Part shown: positions 52,946-62,884 of the stretch, piece after piece
Layout: every line of letters starts with the position of its first letter
Numbering within the stretch: the first letter of the stretch is position 1
DNA from: Polaromonas sp. YR568
Lineage (GTDB): Bacteria; Pseudomonadota; Gammaproteobacteria; Burkholderiales; Burkholderiaceae_C
Direction: 5' to 3'
NCBI RefSeq assembly: GCF_900116715.1
Contig: NZ_FPBM01000009.1
Location: forward strand, 153,675-217,674
DNA length: 64,000 nt
Position numbers and translations under genes: made by a program
Notes under the pieces: generated by a model
The model's database searches: none
The model's input: the letters and a program-made list of their open reading frames with translations, nothing else
Told to the model about the DNA's origin: nothing

Positions 52946-53003
52946 GCCCCTTTTTCGTTTTTATCTTTTTTAGTTTCTGCTCACTCAACCCCTGGAGAAC
53001 CTC

Positions 53004-53369
53004 ATGACCGTCAAATACACCGAAGACCACGAATGGCTCAAGATTGAAGGCAACATCGCCACCGTCGGCATCACCGTGCATGCGCAGGACGCGCTGGGCG
53101 ATGTGGTGTTTGTGGACCTGCCCGCTGTGGGCGCCACCTTCGCCCAGAAAGAAACCGCCGGTGTGGTCGAGTCCGTCAAGGCCGCCGCCGATGTGTACAT
53201 GCCTGTCAGCGGTGAAGTGACTGAAATCAATGAAGCGCTGAAAGCCGACCCTTCGCTGGCCAACAGCGACCCGCTGGGCGCCGGCTGGTTCTTCAAGATC
53301 AAGCTGTCCGATCCTTCGCAGCTGGATGCGCTGATGGACGAGACCCGTTACACCGCCTTTGCTGCTTGA
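53004..53369 (+). CDS. gcvH: glycine cleavage system H protein
   Basis: The 121-residue lipoyl carrier that shuttles the aminomethyl group between P, T and L proteins. The lipoylated lysine is K59 in [36 protein letters not shown] is the typical N-terminus and [10 protein letters not shown] the beta-sheet core. CTGGAG is 11 bases upstream of the ATG. It lies 58 bases after gcvT and 82 before gcvP in the same operon. Confidence 0.97.
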   Translation: MTVKYTEDHEWLKIEGNIATVGITVHAQDALGDVVFVDLPAVGATFAQKETAGVVESVKAAADVYMPVSGEVTEINEALKADPSLANSDPLGAGWFFKIKLSDPSQLDALMDETRYTAFAA

Positions 53370-53451
53370 GTTTCTGCCTGAGCTTCTGCCTGATTTTTAC
53401 CGCCTCTTTTTTTGACTTCTTCTTGCCGCAACGCAAGACACGGGACCCGAC

Positions 53452-56346
53452 ATGTTGATGCAATCCGCCAAGCCCCTGGGCGATCTTGAAAACCCTTCTG
53501 AATTCATCGCCCGCCATATCGGCATTGACGAGGCCGATGAAGTCCACATGCTCAGCATCGTGGGCTCGGCTTCGCGCCGCGCACTGGTGGAAGGCATCGT
53601 TCCGCGCTCGATTGCCCGCAGCACGCCCATGGCCATCCCGGCGCCCGTCACCGAGGCCGCCGCGCTCAAGCAGCTCAAGGCGATTGCAGCCAAGAACCAG
53701 GTGTTCAAGAACTTCATCGGCCAGGGCTATTACGGCACCTACACGCCGGGCGTGATCCTGCGCAACATCCTCGAGAACCCCGCCTGGTACACCGCTTACA
53801 CACCCTACCAGGCAGAGATCTCGCAAGGCCGCATGGAAGCGCTGATCAACTTCCAGACCATGGTCTGCGACCTGACCGGCATGCCGATTGCCAATGCGTC
53901 GATGCTCGACGAAGCCACCGCTGCCGCCGAAGCCATGACCCTGGCCAAGCGCAGCGTGAAAAGCAAAAGCAATGTGTTCATCGTGGCGGGTGACTGCCAT
54001 CCGCAAACCATTGAAGTGATCCAGACCCGCGCCAAGCCGCTGGGCATCGAAATCAAGGTCAGCACGGCGGCCGTCACGGTGCCGCAGCTGATGGCTGAAG
54101 GCAATTACTTCGGTGTGCTGGCGCAGTACCCGGCCACCACCGGCAGCATCCATGACCTGCGCCCGCTGGCCGGCCAGGCGCATGTCGACGGCGCGGCCCT
54201 GTGCGTGGCCGCCGACCTGCTGGCGCTCACGCTGCTAACCCCGCCCGGCGAATGGGACGCCGACATCGTGCTGGGCAACACCCAGCGCTTTGGCATGCCC
54301 ATGGGCAACGGTGGGCCGCACGCGGCTTACCTTGCCTGCCGCGATGAATTCAAGCGCTCGCTGCCCGGCCGCCTGGTGGGCGTCACTATCGACAGCCACG
54401 GCAACCCGACCTACCGCCTCGCACTGCAAACCCGCGAACAACACATCCGCCGCGAAAAGGCCACCTCCAATATCTGCACCGCGCAGGTGCTGCCCGCCGT
54501 GATCGCCAGCATGTACGCCGTCTACCACGGCCCGCAAGGCCTCAAGCGTATTGCCGAACGTGTGGCCGCATACACCGCCATCTTTGTGCGCGGCCTGCAG
54601 GAACTGGGCTATGACATCACCAACACGGGCGCTTTTGACTCCGTGACGGTCAGAACCGGCGACGCGACCCATTCGATCGCCGAAAAAGCCCGCGCGGCCG
54701 GGGCCAACCTGCGGTTTCGCCTGAACAACCACCTGGGCGTGTCACTGGACGAAACCACCAGCCGCAAAGACATCGAACTGCTCTGGTCTTTCTTCGCCAA
54801 GCCCGGCCAGACGGTGCCCGTGGTGAGCGCTTTCGAAAAAGGGATTGAGTCGCTGATCCCCGCCGACCTGCGCCGCACCTCGGCCTTCCTGTCGCACCCG
54901 GTTTTCAATACCCACCACTCCGAAACCGGCATGTTGCGCTACATCCGCATGCTCAGCGACAAGGACCTGGCCCTGGACCGCAGCATGATCCCGCTGGGCA
55001 GTTGCACCATGAAGCTCAACGCGACCAGCGAGATGATTCCCATCACCTGGCCCGAGTTCGCCAACATCCACCCCTTTGCGCCTGCCGAGCAGCTGCAGGG
55101 CTATGCCGAGCTCGACAAGCAGTTGCGCGACTGGCTGTGCCAGGCCACGGGCTATGCCGGCATCAGCCTGCAGCCCAATGCCGGTTCACAAGGCGAGTAC
55201 GCCGGCCTGCTGGCCATCAAGGCCTTCCACGAGGCCAAGGGCCAGGGCCACCGTAATATCTGCCTGATTCCTTCGTCGGCCCACGGTACCAACCCGGCCA
55301 GCGCGCAGATGGTGGGCATGAGCGTGGTCGTGACCGCCTGCGACGCACGCGGCAATGTCGACATGGCCGACCTCAAAGCCAAGTGCGAGCAGCACAGCGC
55401 CAACCTGGCCTGCGTGATGATCACCTACCCCAGCACGCACGGCGTGTTTGAAACACAGGTCAAAGAACTCTGCGCCATGGTGCACAGCCACGGCGGCCGT
55501 GTCTACGTGGACGGCGCCAACATGAATGCCCTGGTGGGCGTGGCCGCGCCGGGCGAGTTCGGCGGCGACGTGAGCCACCTGAACCTGCACAAAACCTTCT
55601 GCATTCCGCATGGCGGCGGCGGCCCGGGCGTGGGCCCTGTGTGTGTGGTGGCCGACCTCGTGCCCTACCTGCCCGGCCATGCCACGGCGGGCATTCCCGG
55701 CAACGGCGTGGGCGCCGTTTCGGCTGCGCCCCTGGGCAATGCCGCGGTGCTGCCCATCAGCTGGATGTACTGCCGCATGATGGGGCCCGAAGGGCTCACG
55801 CAGGCCACCGAAGTCGCCATCCTGAGCGCCAACTACATCAGCTCGCGGCTAAAGGACCACTTCCCGACGCTGTACGCCAGCGAGAACGGCCATGTCGCGC
55901 ATGAATGCATTCTTGACCTGCGCCCGCTGAAAGACAGCAGCGGCGTCACCGCCGAAGACGTGGCCAAGCGCCTGATGGACTACGGCTTTCATGCACCGAC
56001 CTTGAGCTTCCCCGTGCCCGGCACGCTGATGGTCGAGCCGACCGAAAGCGAAACCCTGGCCGAGCTGGACCGCTTTATCGACGCGATGATCGCCATCCGC
56101 GAAGAGATCCGCAAAGTCGAGGCCGGCCAATGGCCGCAAGACAACAACCCGCTCAAGCATGCGCCGCACACCGCGGCCAGCCTGATGGGCGCCGATTGGG
56201 ACCGCCCCTATTCGCGCGAGACCGGCGCCTTCCCGCTGGCCTCACTCAAGCAGGTCAAGTACTGGCCGCCGGTGGGCCGCGTCGACAACGTCTACGGTGA
56301 CCGCAACCTGTTCTGCAGCTGCGTACCCGTGAGTGACTACGCCTGA
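53452..56346 (+). CDS. gcvP: glycine dehydrogenase (decarboxylating), P protein
   Basis: The 964-residue PLP enzyme that decarboxylates glycine onto the lipoyl arm of GcvH. It is the single-chain form with both homologous halves. [18 protein letters not shown] starts the N-terminal half, and PLP binds at the lysine of [18 protein letters not shown], near residue 714. The glycine-rich loop after it is intact. [12 protein letters not shown] and [10 protein letters not shown] are further signatures. Its last 14 bases overlap the GTG start of the TSUP permease, which joins the operon at its end. Loss of carbon to folate via glycine catabolism is the pathway. Confidence 0.97.
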   Translation: MLMQSAKPLGDLENPSEFIARHIGIDEADEVHMLSIVGSASRRALVEGIVPRSIARSTPMAIPAPVTEAAALKQLKAIAAKNQVFKNFIGQGYYGTYTPGVILRNILENPAWYTAYTPYQAEISQGRMEALINFQTMVCDLTGMPIANASMLDEATAAAEAMTLAKRSVKSKSNVFIVAGDCHPQTIEVIQTRAKPLGIEIKVSTAAVTVPQLMAEGNYFGVLAQYPATTGSIHDLRPLAGQAHVDGAALCVAADLLALTLLTPPGEWDADIVLGNTQRFGMPMGNGGPHAAYLACRDEFKRSLPGRLVGVTIDSHGNPTYRLALQTREQHIRREKATSNICTAQVLPAVIASMYAVYHGPQGLKRIAERVAAYTAIFVRGLQELGYDITNTGAFDSVTVRTGDATHSIAEKARAAGANLRFRLNNHLGVSLDETTSRKDIELLWSFFAKPGQTVPVVSAFEKGIESLIPADLRRTSAFLSHPVFNTHHSETGMLRYIRMLSDKDLALDRSMIPLGSCTMKLNATSEMIPITWPEFANIHPFAPAEQLQGYAELDKQLRDWLCQATGYAGISLQPNAGSQGEYAGLLAIKAFHEAKGQGHRNICLIPSSAHGTNPASAQMVGMSVVVTACDARGNVDMADLKAKCEQHSANLACVMITYPSTHGVFETQVKELCAMVHSHGGRVYVDGANMNALVGVAAPGEFGGDVSHLNLHKTFCIPHGGGGPGVGPVCVVADLVPYLPGHATAGIPGNGVGAVSAAPLGNAAVLPISWMYCRMMGPEGLTQATEVAILSANYISSRLKDHFPTLYASENGHVAHECILDLRPLKDSSGVTAEDVAKRLMDYGFHAPTLSFPVPGTLMVEPTESETLAELDRFIDAMIAIREEIRKVEAGQWPQDNNPLKHAPHTAASLMGADWDRPYSRETGAFPLASLKQVKYWPPVGRVDNVYGDRNLFCSCVPVSDYA

Positions 56347-57103
56347 GTTGGACGCCCAGATCATCCTGATCGTCGCGGGCGCGGCGGCGGCGGGTTTTGT
56401 CCAGGGCCTGTCGGGCTTTGGCTTCAGCCTTGTCGCCATGTCCTTCTGGGCCTGGTCGATTGACCCGAAGCTGGCGGCTGTCATGGCCGTGTTCGGTGGG
56501 CTGGTGGGCCAGGTCATGGCGGCCTTCACGGTCAGCCGCACGACGGACTGGAAGCGCCTGCTTCCATTTCTGGCCGGCGGCCTGCTTGGGCTGCCGCTGG
56601 GTTTGCTGCTGCTGCCGCGGCTGGATGTCCAGCTGTTCAAGCTGTTTCTCGGCGTGCTGCTGGCGGTGTGGTGCCCGGCCATGCTTTTTTCGGGCAAGCT
56701 TCCACGCATTCACCATGGAGGCCGCGTAGCCGACGGCACGATAGGCGTCGCTGGCGGTTTCATGGGCGCCCTGGGTGGCTTCAGCGGCGTGATTCCCACA
56801 CTGTGGTGCACCCTGCGGGGCTACGAAAAAAGCGCCCAGCGCGCCGTCATCCAGAACTTCAACCTGGCCGTGCTGACCGTCACCATGGCCAGCTATGACG
56901 CTGCGGGCCTGGTCACACGCGAGACGCTGCCCATGCTGGCCATCGTGGCGCCTGCCGCGCTCATTTGCGCCTGGCTGGGCGGGCGGGTTTACACGGGCAT
57001 CAGTGACCTGGCTTTTCGCAGGCTGGTGCTGAGCCTGCTGACCTGTTCTGGTGTGGCGATGCTGGTGTCATCGGTGCCGGAGTTGCTGCGGCGGACGGGC
57101 TAG
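56333..57103 (+). CDS. TSUP (TauE/SafE) family permease coupled to gcvP
   Basis: A 256-residue inner-membrane protein with seven or eight helices. [22 protein letters not shown] and [37 protein letters not shown] are the two TSUP repeats with their conserved glycines. Families of this type export sulfite, sulfoacetate, taurine-related or other organic anions. The GTG start lies 14 bases inside gcvP, so it is translated with the glycine cleavage genes and should respond to the riboswitch. Its substrate could be glycine-related, but nothing in the sequence says so. It converges with the transglutaminase-like gene, 12 bases away. Confidence 0.87.
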   Translation: MTTPELDAQIILIVAGAAAAGFVQGLSGFGFSLVAMSFWAWSIDPKLAAVMAVFGGLVGQVMAAFTVSRTTDWKRLLPFLAGGLLGLPLGLLLLPRLDVQLFKLFLGVLLAVWCPAMLFSGKLPRIHHGGRVADGTIGVAGGFMGALGGFSGVIPTLWCTLRGYEKSAQRAVIQNFNLAVLTVTMASYDAAGLVTRETLPMLAIVAPAALICAWLGGRVYTGISDLAFRRLVLSLLTCSGVAMLVSSVPELLRRTG

Positions 57104-57115
57104 GCCGCAAACCGG

Positions 57116-57958
57116 TCAATAGAAACGGGAGCCGGCCCGCAGCTCACGAATGGCCCGCATCATGGTGGGCGCCAGCGCATTCCATTGCAAGGCCCGCAGT
57201 GACCGGCGGTAACGCAGCCCCTTGCCCCCCAGGGATGCCGACACCAGTTCCAGCGGGTCACTCACTACGCACAGAAGCCGCGTGAGCATGGGGTCCTTGT
57301 CGGTAGGCGCACCGCCGAGAAAGGCGTCGTTCTTCCCGTCCCACAGCAGCTGGGCATTGATGTGGATGCCCCAGCCGCATTCCCAGCCGTTCGCTTTCAG
57401 GCGTTCAAGGGCAGCAGCCACATAGTCGGCATCAAAGATGTAGGTGTCGGTGCGCACCCAGCGGCCCAGCCAGAACTCCGCCAGCGGGCGCGCCGCCGGC
57501 GTGGCCCGGGGGATCAGGCCGCGCAGCATCTCGCCTCGCATCTCCATGTAGCGCACACGCGCCGGGATGCCGGCAGAGCGCATCAGTGCGATCAGCAGCG
57601 TGACCTTGTCGTCGCCGTCGCCTCCGCGCGCCTCAAGCACGTCGCGGGCCGTCGGGTACTGCAGCTTGACGCGCTTGGTGTACGGCAGGCGCTTGACGAA
57701 GCGGTAGATGGCCAGCGCCTTGTCGCGATCGGTGCGGCACAGCTGGACAATCGCGCGAGCCTTCAGGCGCAGCTTGGTGTCGTCAAGATCCAGCAATGGC
57801 GTCGTGCCAAGCCAGTCCTGCGGCCGGTCGCTGACGCCTTTATGCAGCCGGCGCGGCGGATCGAGTTGTGCGGCAAGAGCCACCATGGAACCAGGCACGG
57901 AGTGAATCGTTCGCGGATCGTAACGCCAGAAGCAGGACTGAGACAAACTCTGGTTCAA
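57116..57958 (-). CDS. degenerate transglutaminase-like domain protein
   Basis: A 280-residue protein with a transglutaminase/protease-like core near residues 65-175. Where active members have GDC(D/R)D, this one has RGGDGDDKVTLLIALMRSAGIPARVR at about 111-136, so glycine 115 takes the place of the catalytic cysteine. The histidine segment also differs (EFWLGRWVRTDTYIFDADY). The fold may be kept for binding. No signal peptide. The C-terminal part carries LTRLLCVVSDPLELVSASLGGKGL, which I do not recognise. Promoter region 57959-58142 holds no clear element. Confidence 0.72.
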   Translation of the reverse strand: MNQSLSQSCFWRYDPRTIHSVPGSMVALAAQLDPPRRLHKGVSDRPQDWLGTTPLLDLDDTKLRLKARAIVQLCRTDRDKALAIYRFVKRLPYTKRVKLQYPTARDVLEARGGDGDDKVTLLIALMRSAGIPARVRYMEMRGEMLRGLIPRATPAARPLAEFWLGRWVRTDTYIFDADYVAAALERLKANGWECGWGIHINAQLLWDGKNDAFLGGAPTDKDPMLTRLLCVVSDPLELVSASLGGKGLRYRRSLRALQWNALAPTMMRAIRELRAGSRFY

Positions 57959-58142
57959 CCCCGGCCCATGTGCATGCGGGTTCGCCGGCAGTACCTACGG
58001 CACCGGATGTGCACCTTACGTACTCAAAAGTCGCAGGTTCTTGCCGTCACGCTACCTCAGGGGTAGAGGAAGTAAGAACATTGCCTTAGCCGTGTTGATT
58101 TCACTGATTTCTCCCTCCCCACTGAAAGAGAGCGTGAAGAAG

Positions 58143-58799
58143 CTACTGCTTCAGCACAAAAGCCGCAAGCGCCTTCAACTCCTGCGGGTTCAGGTTGCCA
58201 AACGGAGGCATCACCACAGGCCCCCATTTGCCCGAGCCGCCGCCGCGTATGCTGGCCTCCAGCTTGGCCAGCGCCTGCGGGTCGTTTTTGTATTTGACGG
58301 CCACGTCGTGATAAGCCGGCCCCACGATCTTCTGCGCGACGGCATGGCAGCCTAGACAGGCATTGGCCTTGAGCACGGCCTGCACATCCACCTCGGCAGC
58401 GGGCGCACCTGGCGAAGCGGCAGCAGGCGCCGGCTTGGCAGCCGCTATCGGCCCCAGCGTGGGCTTTGCGCCGCCGTAAGTCACCGCCAGGTATTCGCCG
58501 ATCTGCGCCACATCGCTGTCGCTGAGCGGCGCGGCATACGCATGCTCCATCTTGCGCACCTCGGCGGTCCACTGCACAGCCGTCATGGCCGGCGGCTGCT
58601 GGCTGATGTAGTCGGCCGAATGGCAGATGCCGCACTTTTGCATGGCGATCTGGTAACCGGCCAGCTTGGAGGGCTTGAGTTTGGCGGTTTCCAGCGGCAG
58701 GGTCACGCTCTGCACCGCCTGCGCGAGCGCGGCGCCGCAACTCAGGGCCAAGGCAGCTGCGGACAGGACACGCGCGGCAGTTAGATTGAGGAGTTTCAT
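58143..58799 (-). CDS. di-heme c-type cytochrome partner of sulfite dehydrogenase
   Basis: A 218-residue exported cytochrome. The signal peptide ends near AALAQ. Two heme-binding motifs are visible: CGICH at residues 56-60 and CLGCH at 148-152, with a methionine ligand candidate in WGPVVMPPFG near residue 200. An Ala/Pro linker (about 115-135) joins the two domains. The first domain resembles SorB, the second a cytochrome c-551/c5 type. It begins nine bases after the sorA stop and would pass electrons from sulfite oxidation to the respiratory chain. Confidence 0.87.
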   Translation of the reverse strand: MKLLNLTAARVLSAAALALSCGAALAQAVQSVTLPLETAKLKPSKLAGYQIAMQKCGICHSADYISQQPPAMTAVQWTAEVRKMEHAYAAPLSDSDVAQIGEYLAVTYGGAKPTLGPIAAAKPAPAAASPGAPAAEVDVQAVLKANACLGCHAVAQKIVGPAYHDVAVKYKNDPQALAKLEASIRGGGSGKWGPVVMPPFGNLNPQELKALAAFVLKQ

Positions 58800-58808
58800 G
58801 GCGAGTTC

Positions 58809-60035
58809 CTAAACCGCCACCAGGCGCGTGGTTTCCACAACGTTGCGCGTATAGCCGCCCGGGTTCCAGCTGGCAGTGGCGGGCTGCACATCGCCTTGCA
58901 TATTGGTGGCGCGCACCATCAGCTTGAACTCGCCCTTGCGCTGGGGTGTCATGTCATAGCTCCATTCGCGGAACGAAAACCGCCCCAGGTCTTTGCCCAG
59001 CACGGCATCGCGCCACTGCTGCCCGTCTTCCGACACCTCGACCTTGCGGATGCCGCTGCCGCCGTCAAAGGCAATGCCCTTGAGGTGCACCGGCTTGCCC
59101 ATGGGCAGGCGCGCACCAGCCGTCACGCTGGTGATGAAGGAACGCACCGGCAGCGTCGTAAGCGGCCGCGTCGCCGTGGGCGCGGTGCCCGCCGGCACGC
59201 ACTGGCAGGCGTTGTCGGGCACGCGGTAAGCCGTTGACATGAAGAAGCCGTCGAAGTTGTGGTCCATCACCACGATCTCGCTCAGGTGCTTGACCCAGTA
59301 GGTGCCGAAGTAACCCGGCACGATGAGCTTGATCGGGTAGCCATTGAGGAAAGGAATGTCAGCGCCATTCATGGACCAGGCCACGATGGGCTCGGCGCTC
59401 AGCGCCAGGTCGATGTTGAGCGCCTTGATGAAGTCCGGTGTCTGCGGCAGCACCGGCGTGTCCAGGCCGTTCAATGCGACCTGTTTGGCGCCGGGCAGCA
59501 CACCGGCTTTCTCCAGCACGGCCCGCAGCGGCACACCCACCCAGCGCGCATTGCCCATGGAGCCGTTGCCCAGCTGCGCACCAAACACACGCGGCTCAAA
59601 AAACCCGCGGCTGTTACCCGAGCACTGGTTGACGGCTACCACTTCGACCGGCGCCGCCAGAGCCTTGAGCTCAGCGAGTGACAACGACAGTGATTGCTTC
59701 ACATGCCCACCCACTCGAAGCCGGTAGGTGTTGGCATCGATGCGCTTGGGAATGTTGGCCAGGTGGTAGCGCACAAAAAAAGCATTGTTGGGTGTGATCG
59801 GGCCTTCGCTGAACACGCTGAACGGCGTTTCAAGGTGCGGCGGCCGTGTGGTCACGCGCAACAGCGGGCGCTTGCCCGGGTAGGTCACCAGCTCGCGCTC
59901 ACCATTGCCGAAAGGAAGCGTTTCACGCCCCGCCGCAAAGCCCTCCAGCGGAAAGGCGCCCAGCGCTGCGGCCCCCAGGCCGGCGCGCTGTAAAAACTGT
60001 CTCCTGCGGGCATCGTGGTCATCGCGATGGTTCAT
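58809..60035 (-). CDS. sorA: sulfite dehydrogenase, molybdopterin subunit (SorA-type)
   Basis: A 408-residue periplasmic molybdenum enzyme of the sulfite oxidase family. A Tat signal, RRRQFLQRAGLGAAALG, starts at residue 10. The cysteine that binds molybdenum is C138 in VNQCSGNSRGFFEPR. PIKLIVPGYFGTYWVKHLSEI and the C-terminal Mo-co dimerisation domain (VEVSEDGQQWRDAVLG) complete the family layout. It oxidises sulfite to sulfate and donates electrons to the adjacent cytochrome. The ATG at 60035 has AGAGGACG just upstream; a longer frame lacks a Tat-compatible start. Confidence 0.87.
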   Translation of the reverse strand: MNHRDDHDARRRQFLQRAGLGAAALGAFPLEGFAAGRETLPFGNGERELVTYPGKRPLLRVTTRPPHLETPFSVFSEGPITPNNAFFVRYHLANIPKRIDANTYRLRVGGHVKQSLSLSLAELKALAAPVEVVAVNQCSGNSRGFFEPRVFGAQLGNGSMGNARWVGVPLRAVLEKAGVLPGAKQVALNGLDTPVLPQTPDFIKALNIDLALSAEPIVAWSMNGADIPFLNGYPIKLIVPGYFGTYWVKHLSEIVVMDHNFDGFFMSTAYRVPDNACQCVPAGTAPTATRPLTTLPVRSFITSVTAGARLPMGKPVHLKGIAFDGGSGIRKVEVSEDGQQWRDAVLGKDLGRFSFREWSYDMTPQRKGEFKLMVRATNMQGDVQPATASWNPGGYTRNVVETTRLVAV

Positions 60036-60290
60036 GGGGCGTCCTCTGTTTTTCTGGATACATATTTGCCGCAGGGCTGGCGATGTGCGGCGTCCCATGA
60101 TAGGTCAGCCCGCGTCCGCCGTGCAAGGCGAACGCTGGGCGCATCGGTTTCACAAGCGGGGGTTTGCCCGTATTCTTGCGCCCCTGTAAAGAGGGTTCAA
60201 ATGGGCCCTGGGCGTAAACACCCCCGGATCGCCCCTGAGCCCCTCTTTAATCGCTCTTCAATCGCCCACGCCTTGCCCCTCGGAGGAACC

Positions 60291-61433
60291 ATGACAACAA
60301 CAAGCACCCTCACAAGCATCTTCACAAACACCTTCATGACACGCCGCACGCTGACCGTACTCGTACTTGCCTCGGCCACCGTGCTGACGGCATTGCCGGC
60401 CCGCACCGCCGACCTTCCCGCAGACCTGAAAAACCTGGTGGGCACGCCTGTGCCGGCGCCGGGCGCCATTGAAACCGCCAATGTGCTGACGCTCAACAAA
60501 AGCATGTTTGAGCTGTATGACGATGCGGCTGCGGTCTTTCGCCAGAACATCCTGGCCAACCATCCGGTCATCCTGGCGCAGTTCTCCGGCGCAGGCGGCG
60601 CTTTCACGCTGTACCGGCCCGGCCAGCCCATGCTGGAAGCGCCTTCGGTTCCTATCACCTACCAGTTGCTCAAGTCCGTCGGCCACAGCACCATGGCGCT
60701 GGCGCAAGTAGTGGGCCCCTACCTGGACAACCCCAAAGACAAGTCATGGCTGCCGGCCATGGTGGCCTTTCGCGGCCGCATGCAAATGGCGCTGGACAGC
60801 GTTGACGCCACCGCCATGCCGCCAGCCTGGCGCGAGAACAACCACATCATCCTGAAAGCCAACCTCGCCTTCATGGACGAGTGCATCAAGACCGGCAACA
60901 TCAGCTACGGCACCCTCGAAGCTTTCTCCAGGAAGCAGGCCCCCTACCTCGCGCAAAACGTCACCTGGGCCGCGCAGATGCAGGTCAACCACTGGATGAA
61001 CGTCCTCACCGAATGGAAAGCCCTGCTGGGCAATGACTGGAACAAGACCTACGGCATGAGCAACAGCATTTACGTGACGCGGCAGAACAATGTGATCTTC
61101 AGCGTGCTGGCCCAGTTCTTCGGCGCCGAGGCCATCAACGACCGGCTGATCCTGGTCGAGACCATGTCTTTCACCACCACCCGGGCCGACATGCTGGGCT
61201 CACTCACCCGCATCATTGCCGACCGCTCGGTGGGCAAGCTCTTCTTCGGCAACTACTATTTAATGGACTACGAACTCATGGGCGGCGACGCCCGCGACGC
61301 CATCATTGCCGAGACAGCCAAGCGCAACATGGCCGCCGTGTTGCCGCCTGTTGTGCCCTTCGGCTCACGCCAGTGGCCCACCCTGGTGACACCCGGCCCG
61401 GGCCCTGGCTCCATCAAAGACCTTTTGCGCTGA
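60291..61433 (+). CDS. secreted protein of unknown function
   Basis: A 380-residue protein that I do not recognise. The signal peptide is MTRRTLTVLVLASATVLTALPARTA after a threonine-rich N-terminal stretch, so an internal ATG near 60336 could be the real start. The mature part is mostly helical with segments such as NHIILKANLAFMDECIKTGNISY and NNVIFSVLAQFFGAEAINDRLILVE. It ends with a proline-rich tail (TPGPGPGSIKDLLR). GGAGGA sits six bases before ATG 60291. It is divergent from sorA across a 255-base gap that shows only a weak TTGCCC/TAAAGA pair. Confidence 0.75.
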   Translation: MTTTSTLTSIFTNTFMTRRTLTVLVLASATVLTALPARTADLPADLKNLVGTPVPAPGAIETANVLTLNKSMFELYDDAAAVFRQNILANHPVILAQFSGAGGAFTLYRPGQPMLEAPSVPITYQLLKSVGHSTMALAQVVGPYLDNPKDKSWLPAMVAFRGRMQMALDSVDATAMPPAWRENNHIILKANLAFMDECIKTGNISYGTLEAFSRKQAPYLAQNVTWAAQMQVNHWMNVLTEWKALLGNDWNKTYGMSNSIYVTRQNNVIFSVLAQFFGAEAINDRLILVETMSFTTTRADMLGSLTRIIADRSVGKLFFGNYYLMDYELMGGDARDAIIAETAKRNMAAVLPPVVPFGSRQWPTLVTPGPGPGSIKDLLR

Positions 61434-61481
61434 TGCCCGGGTGGGTGGGGTGATAATTTGCCCATCTTCCCTGCCCTTTCC

Positions 61482-61898
61482 ATGAAAGCCATGCTGACCA
61501 TGAAAACCCTGACCGCCGCATTCCTCGCTCTTTCCGTCTCTACTGCCGCCCTTGCCGTGGCCCCGGCCGAAACGCTGCCCAACGGCGTCAAGGTGGTGCA
61601 CACCGCCGACGGCACCGGCCCACAGCCCAAAGCCAGCGACACGGTGAAGGTGCACTACCGCGGCACCCTGGCCGACGGCAAGGAATTTGACAGCTCCTAC
61701 AAACGCGGCGAACCCGCCACCTTTCCGCTGAACCGTGTAGTGCCCTGCTGGACGGAAGGCGTGCAAAAGATCAAGGTAGGCGGCAAGGCCACACTGACCT
61801 GCCCGCCTGCCACCGCGTATGGTGAGCGCGGCGCCGGCAATGTCGTGCCGCCCAATGCAACCCTGACCTTTGAGATCGAGCTGCTGGCGATTCAATAA
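61482..61898 (+). CDS. FKBP-type peptidyl-prolyl isomerase, exported
   Basis: A 138-residue protein with a signal peptide (TLTAAFLALSVSTAALAVA) and one FKBP domain. SDTVKVHYRGTLADGKEFDSSYKRGEPATFPLN and GGKATLTCPPATAYGERGAGNVVPPNATLTFEIELL are nearly consensus, with the active-site aspartate, tyrosine and tryptophan in place (WTEGVQK). It assists folding of periplasmic proteins. The ATG at 61482 is used; MKTLTAAFLALS at 61500 is an alternative. It converges with the hydrolase gene, 13 bases away. Confidence 0.93.
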   Translation: MKAMLTMKTLTAAFLALSVSTAALAVAPAETLPNGVKVVHTADGTGPQPKASDTVKVHYRGTLADGKEFDSSYKRGEPATFPLNRVVPCWTEGVQKIKVGGKATLTCPPATAYGERGAGNVVPPNATLTFEIELLAIQ

Positions 61899-61911
61899 CC
61901 GGTAACAAAAA

Positions 61912-62787
61912 TCAAAGGCCGGCGTCCAGCGCAGCAATAAGCGCTGCATCAAACGCGCCGGCCCGCTCAAACTGCACCCAGTGGCCGGCGTTTTCAATCA
62001 AGGCCAGGCCCCTGAAATCCGGTGCTTTCTGTAACGCAGCCTGCAGCAAGTCCAGCTTGCCGCGGTATAGCGCATCTTCACAGCCGTAAATCGCATGCAC
62101 CGGGCAGCGCAGCCGCGCCAGTGACTGCGCCAGCGCATCGGTGCGCGCCAGGCTTCGGCCTTTCATGCGGTCACGCACTACATTGGCGATGTGAAGGCGC
62201 AGCGCCAGTTCGGTGATGGCCTCTTCGCGGTAAAGCATCAGGGCGGCGAGGTTGTGGCGATGGATCGCATCACGCTCACCCGCATCGGCCAGATGCCGCC
62301 AGGCGCGCAGGCGTATCGCCTTTTCAAGCGCCACGCCCAGGCCCGGGGCGCCCACCAGCACCACACGCGCGGCCCGCGCCGCAAAGCGCTCGGCGATAAA
62401 GCCGGCCACCATGCCGCCGAATGAAAAACCCACCAGGTCGCAGGCAGCCTTGCCCACCAAAATGTTCAGGCCCGCCTCCACGGGCTCAGGCAGCGCATCG
62501 GCATCACTGCCGCCAGGCGGCACAGCCGAATCGCCAAAACCCGGAAGATCCGGCACGAGCACCCAGCGGCCCGATGCAACCAGCGCCGGAATGTTGCGCA
62601 GCCAGTGCATCCAGCTGCCGCTGCCGCCATGCAAAAGCACCAGCGGCGCGAGTTCGGGCCGGCGCGCCGCCTGCCCCCAGGTGTGCCAGACCATCGCGCC
62701 GCTGCCGCAGGGGGTTTCAAAGCGGCTGGCTGTCTGCAATAAGGACTGCGCCTCAAAAGGCAATGGCGGGGTGACCAAATCTGTCAT
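61912..62787 (-). CDS. alpha/beta-hydrolase
   Basis: A 291-residue alpha/beta-hydrolase. LVLLHGGSGSWMHWLRNIP is the oxyanion-hole region, and GFSFGGMVAGFIAERF has the nucleophile serine. The acid is likely in the CPVHAIYGCEDALYRG stretch and the histidine in NAGHWVQFE. It resembles C-C bond or ester hydrolases of small molecules; the substrate is unknown. ATG 62787 (MTDLVTPPLPFEAQ) is chosen; ATG 62820 would add 11 residues. It is divergent from the LLM oxidoreductase across less than 100 bases. Confidence 0.88.
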   Translation of the reverse strand: MTDLVTPPLPFEAQSLLQTASRFETPCGSGAMVWHTWGQAARRPELAPLVLLHGGSGSWMHWLRNIPALVASGRWVLVPDLPGFGDSAVPPGGSDADALPEPVEAGLNILVGKAACDLVGFSFGGMVAGFIAERFAARAARVVLVGAPGLGVALEKAIRLRAWRHLADAGERDAIHRHNLAALMLYREEAITELALRLHIANVVRDRMKGRSLARTDALAQSLARLRCPVHAIYGCEDALYRGKLDLLQAALQKAPDFRGLALIENAGHWVQFERAGAFDAALIAALDAGL

Positions 62788-62884
62788 CCCGGCTTTATAC
62801 CCTGCCACCCGTGCGGCCATCGTGAAGCTCCTAAACTGGCCCGTCGCGCCCTGCAACAGGACGCCACACTCCTAGAACACCCCC

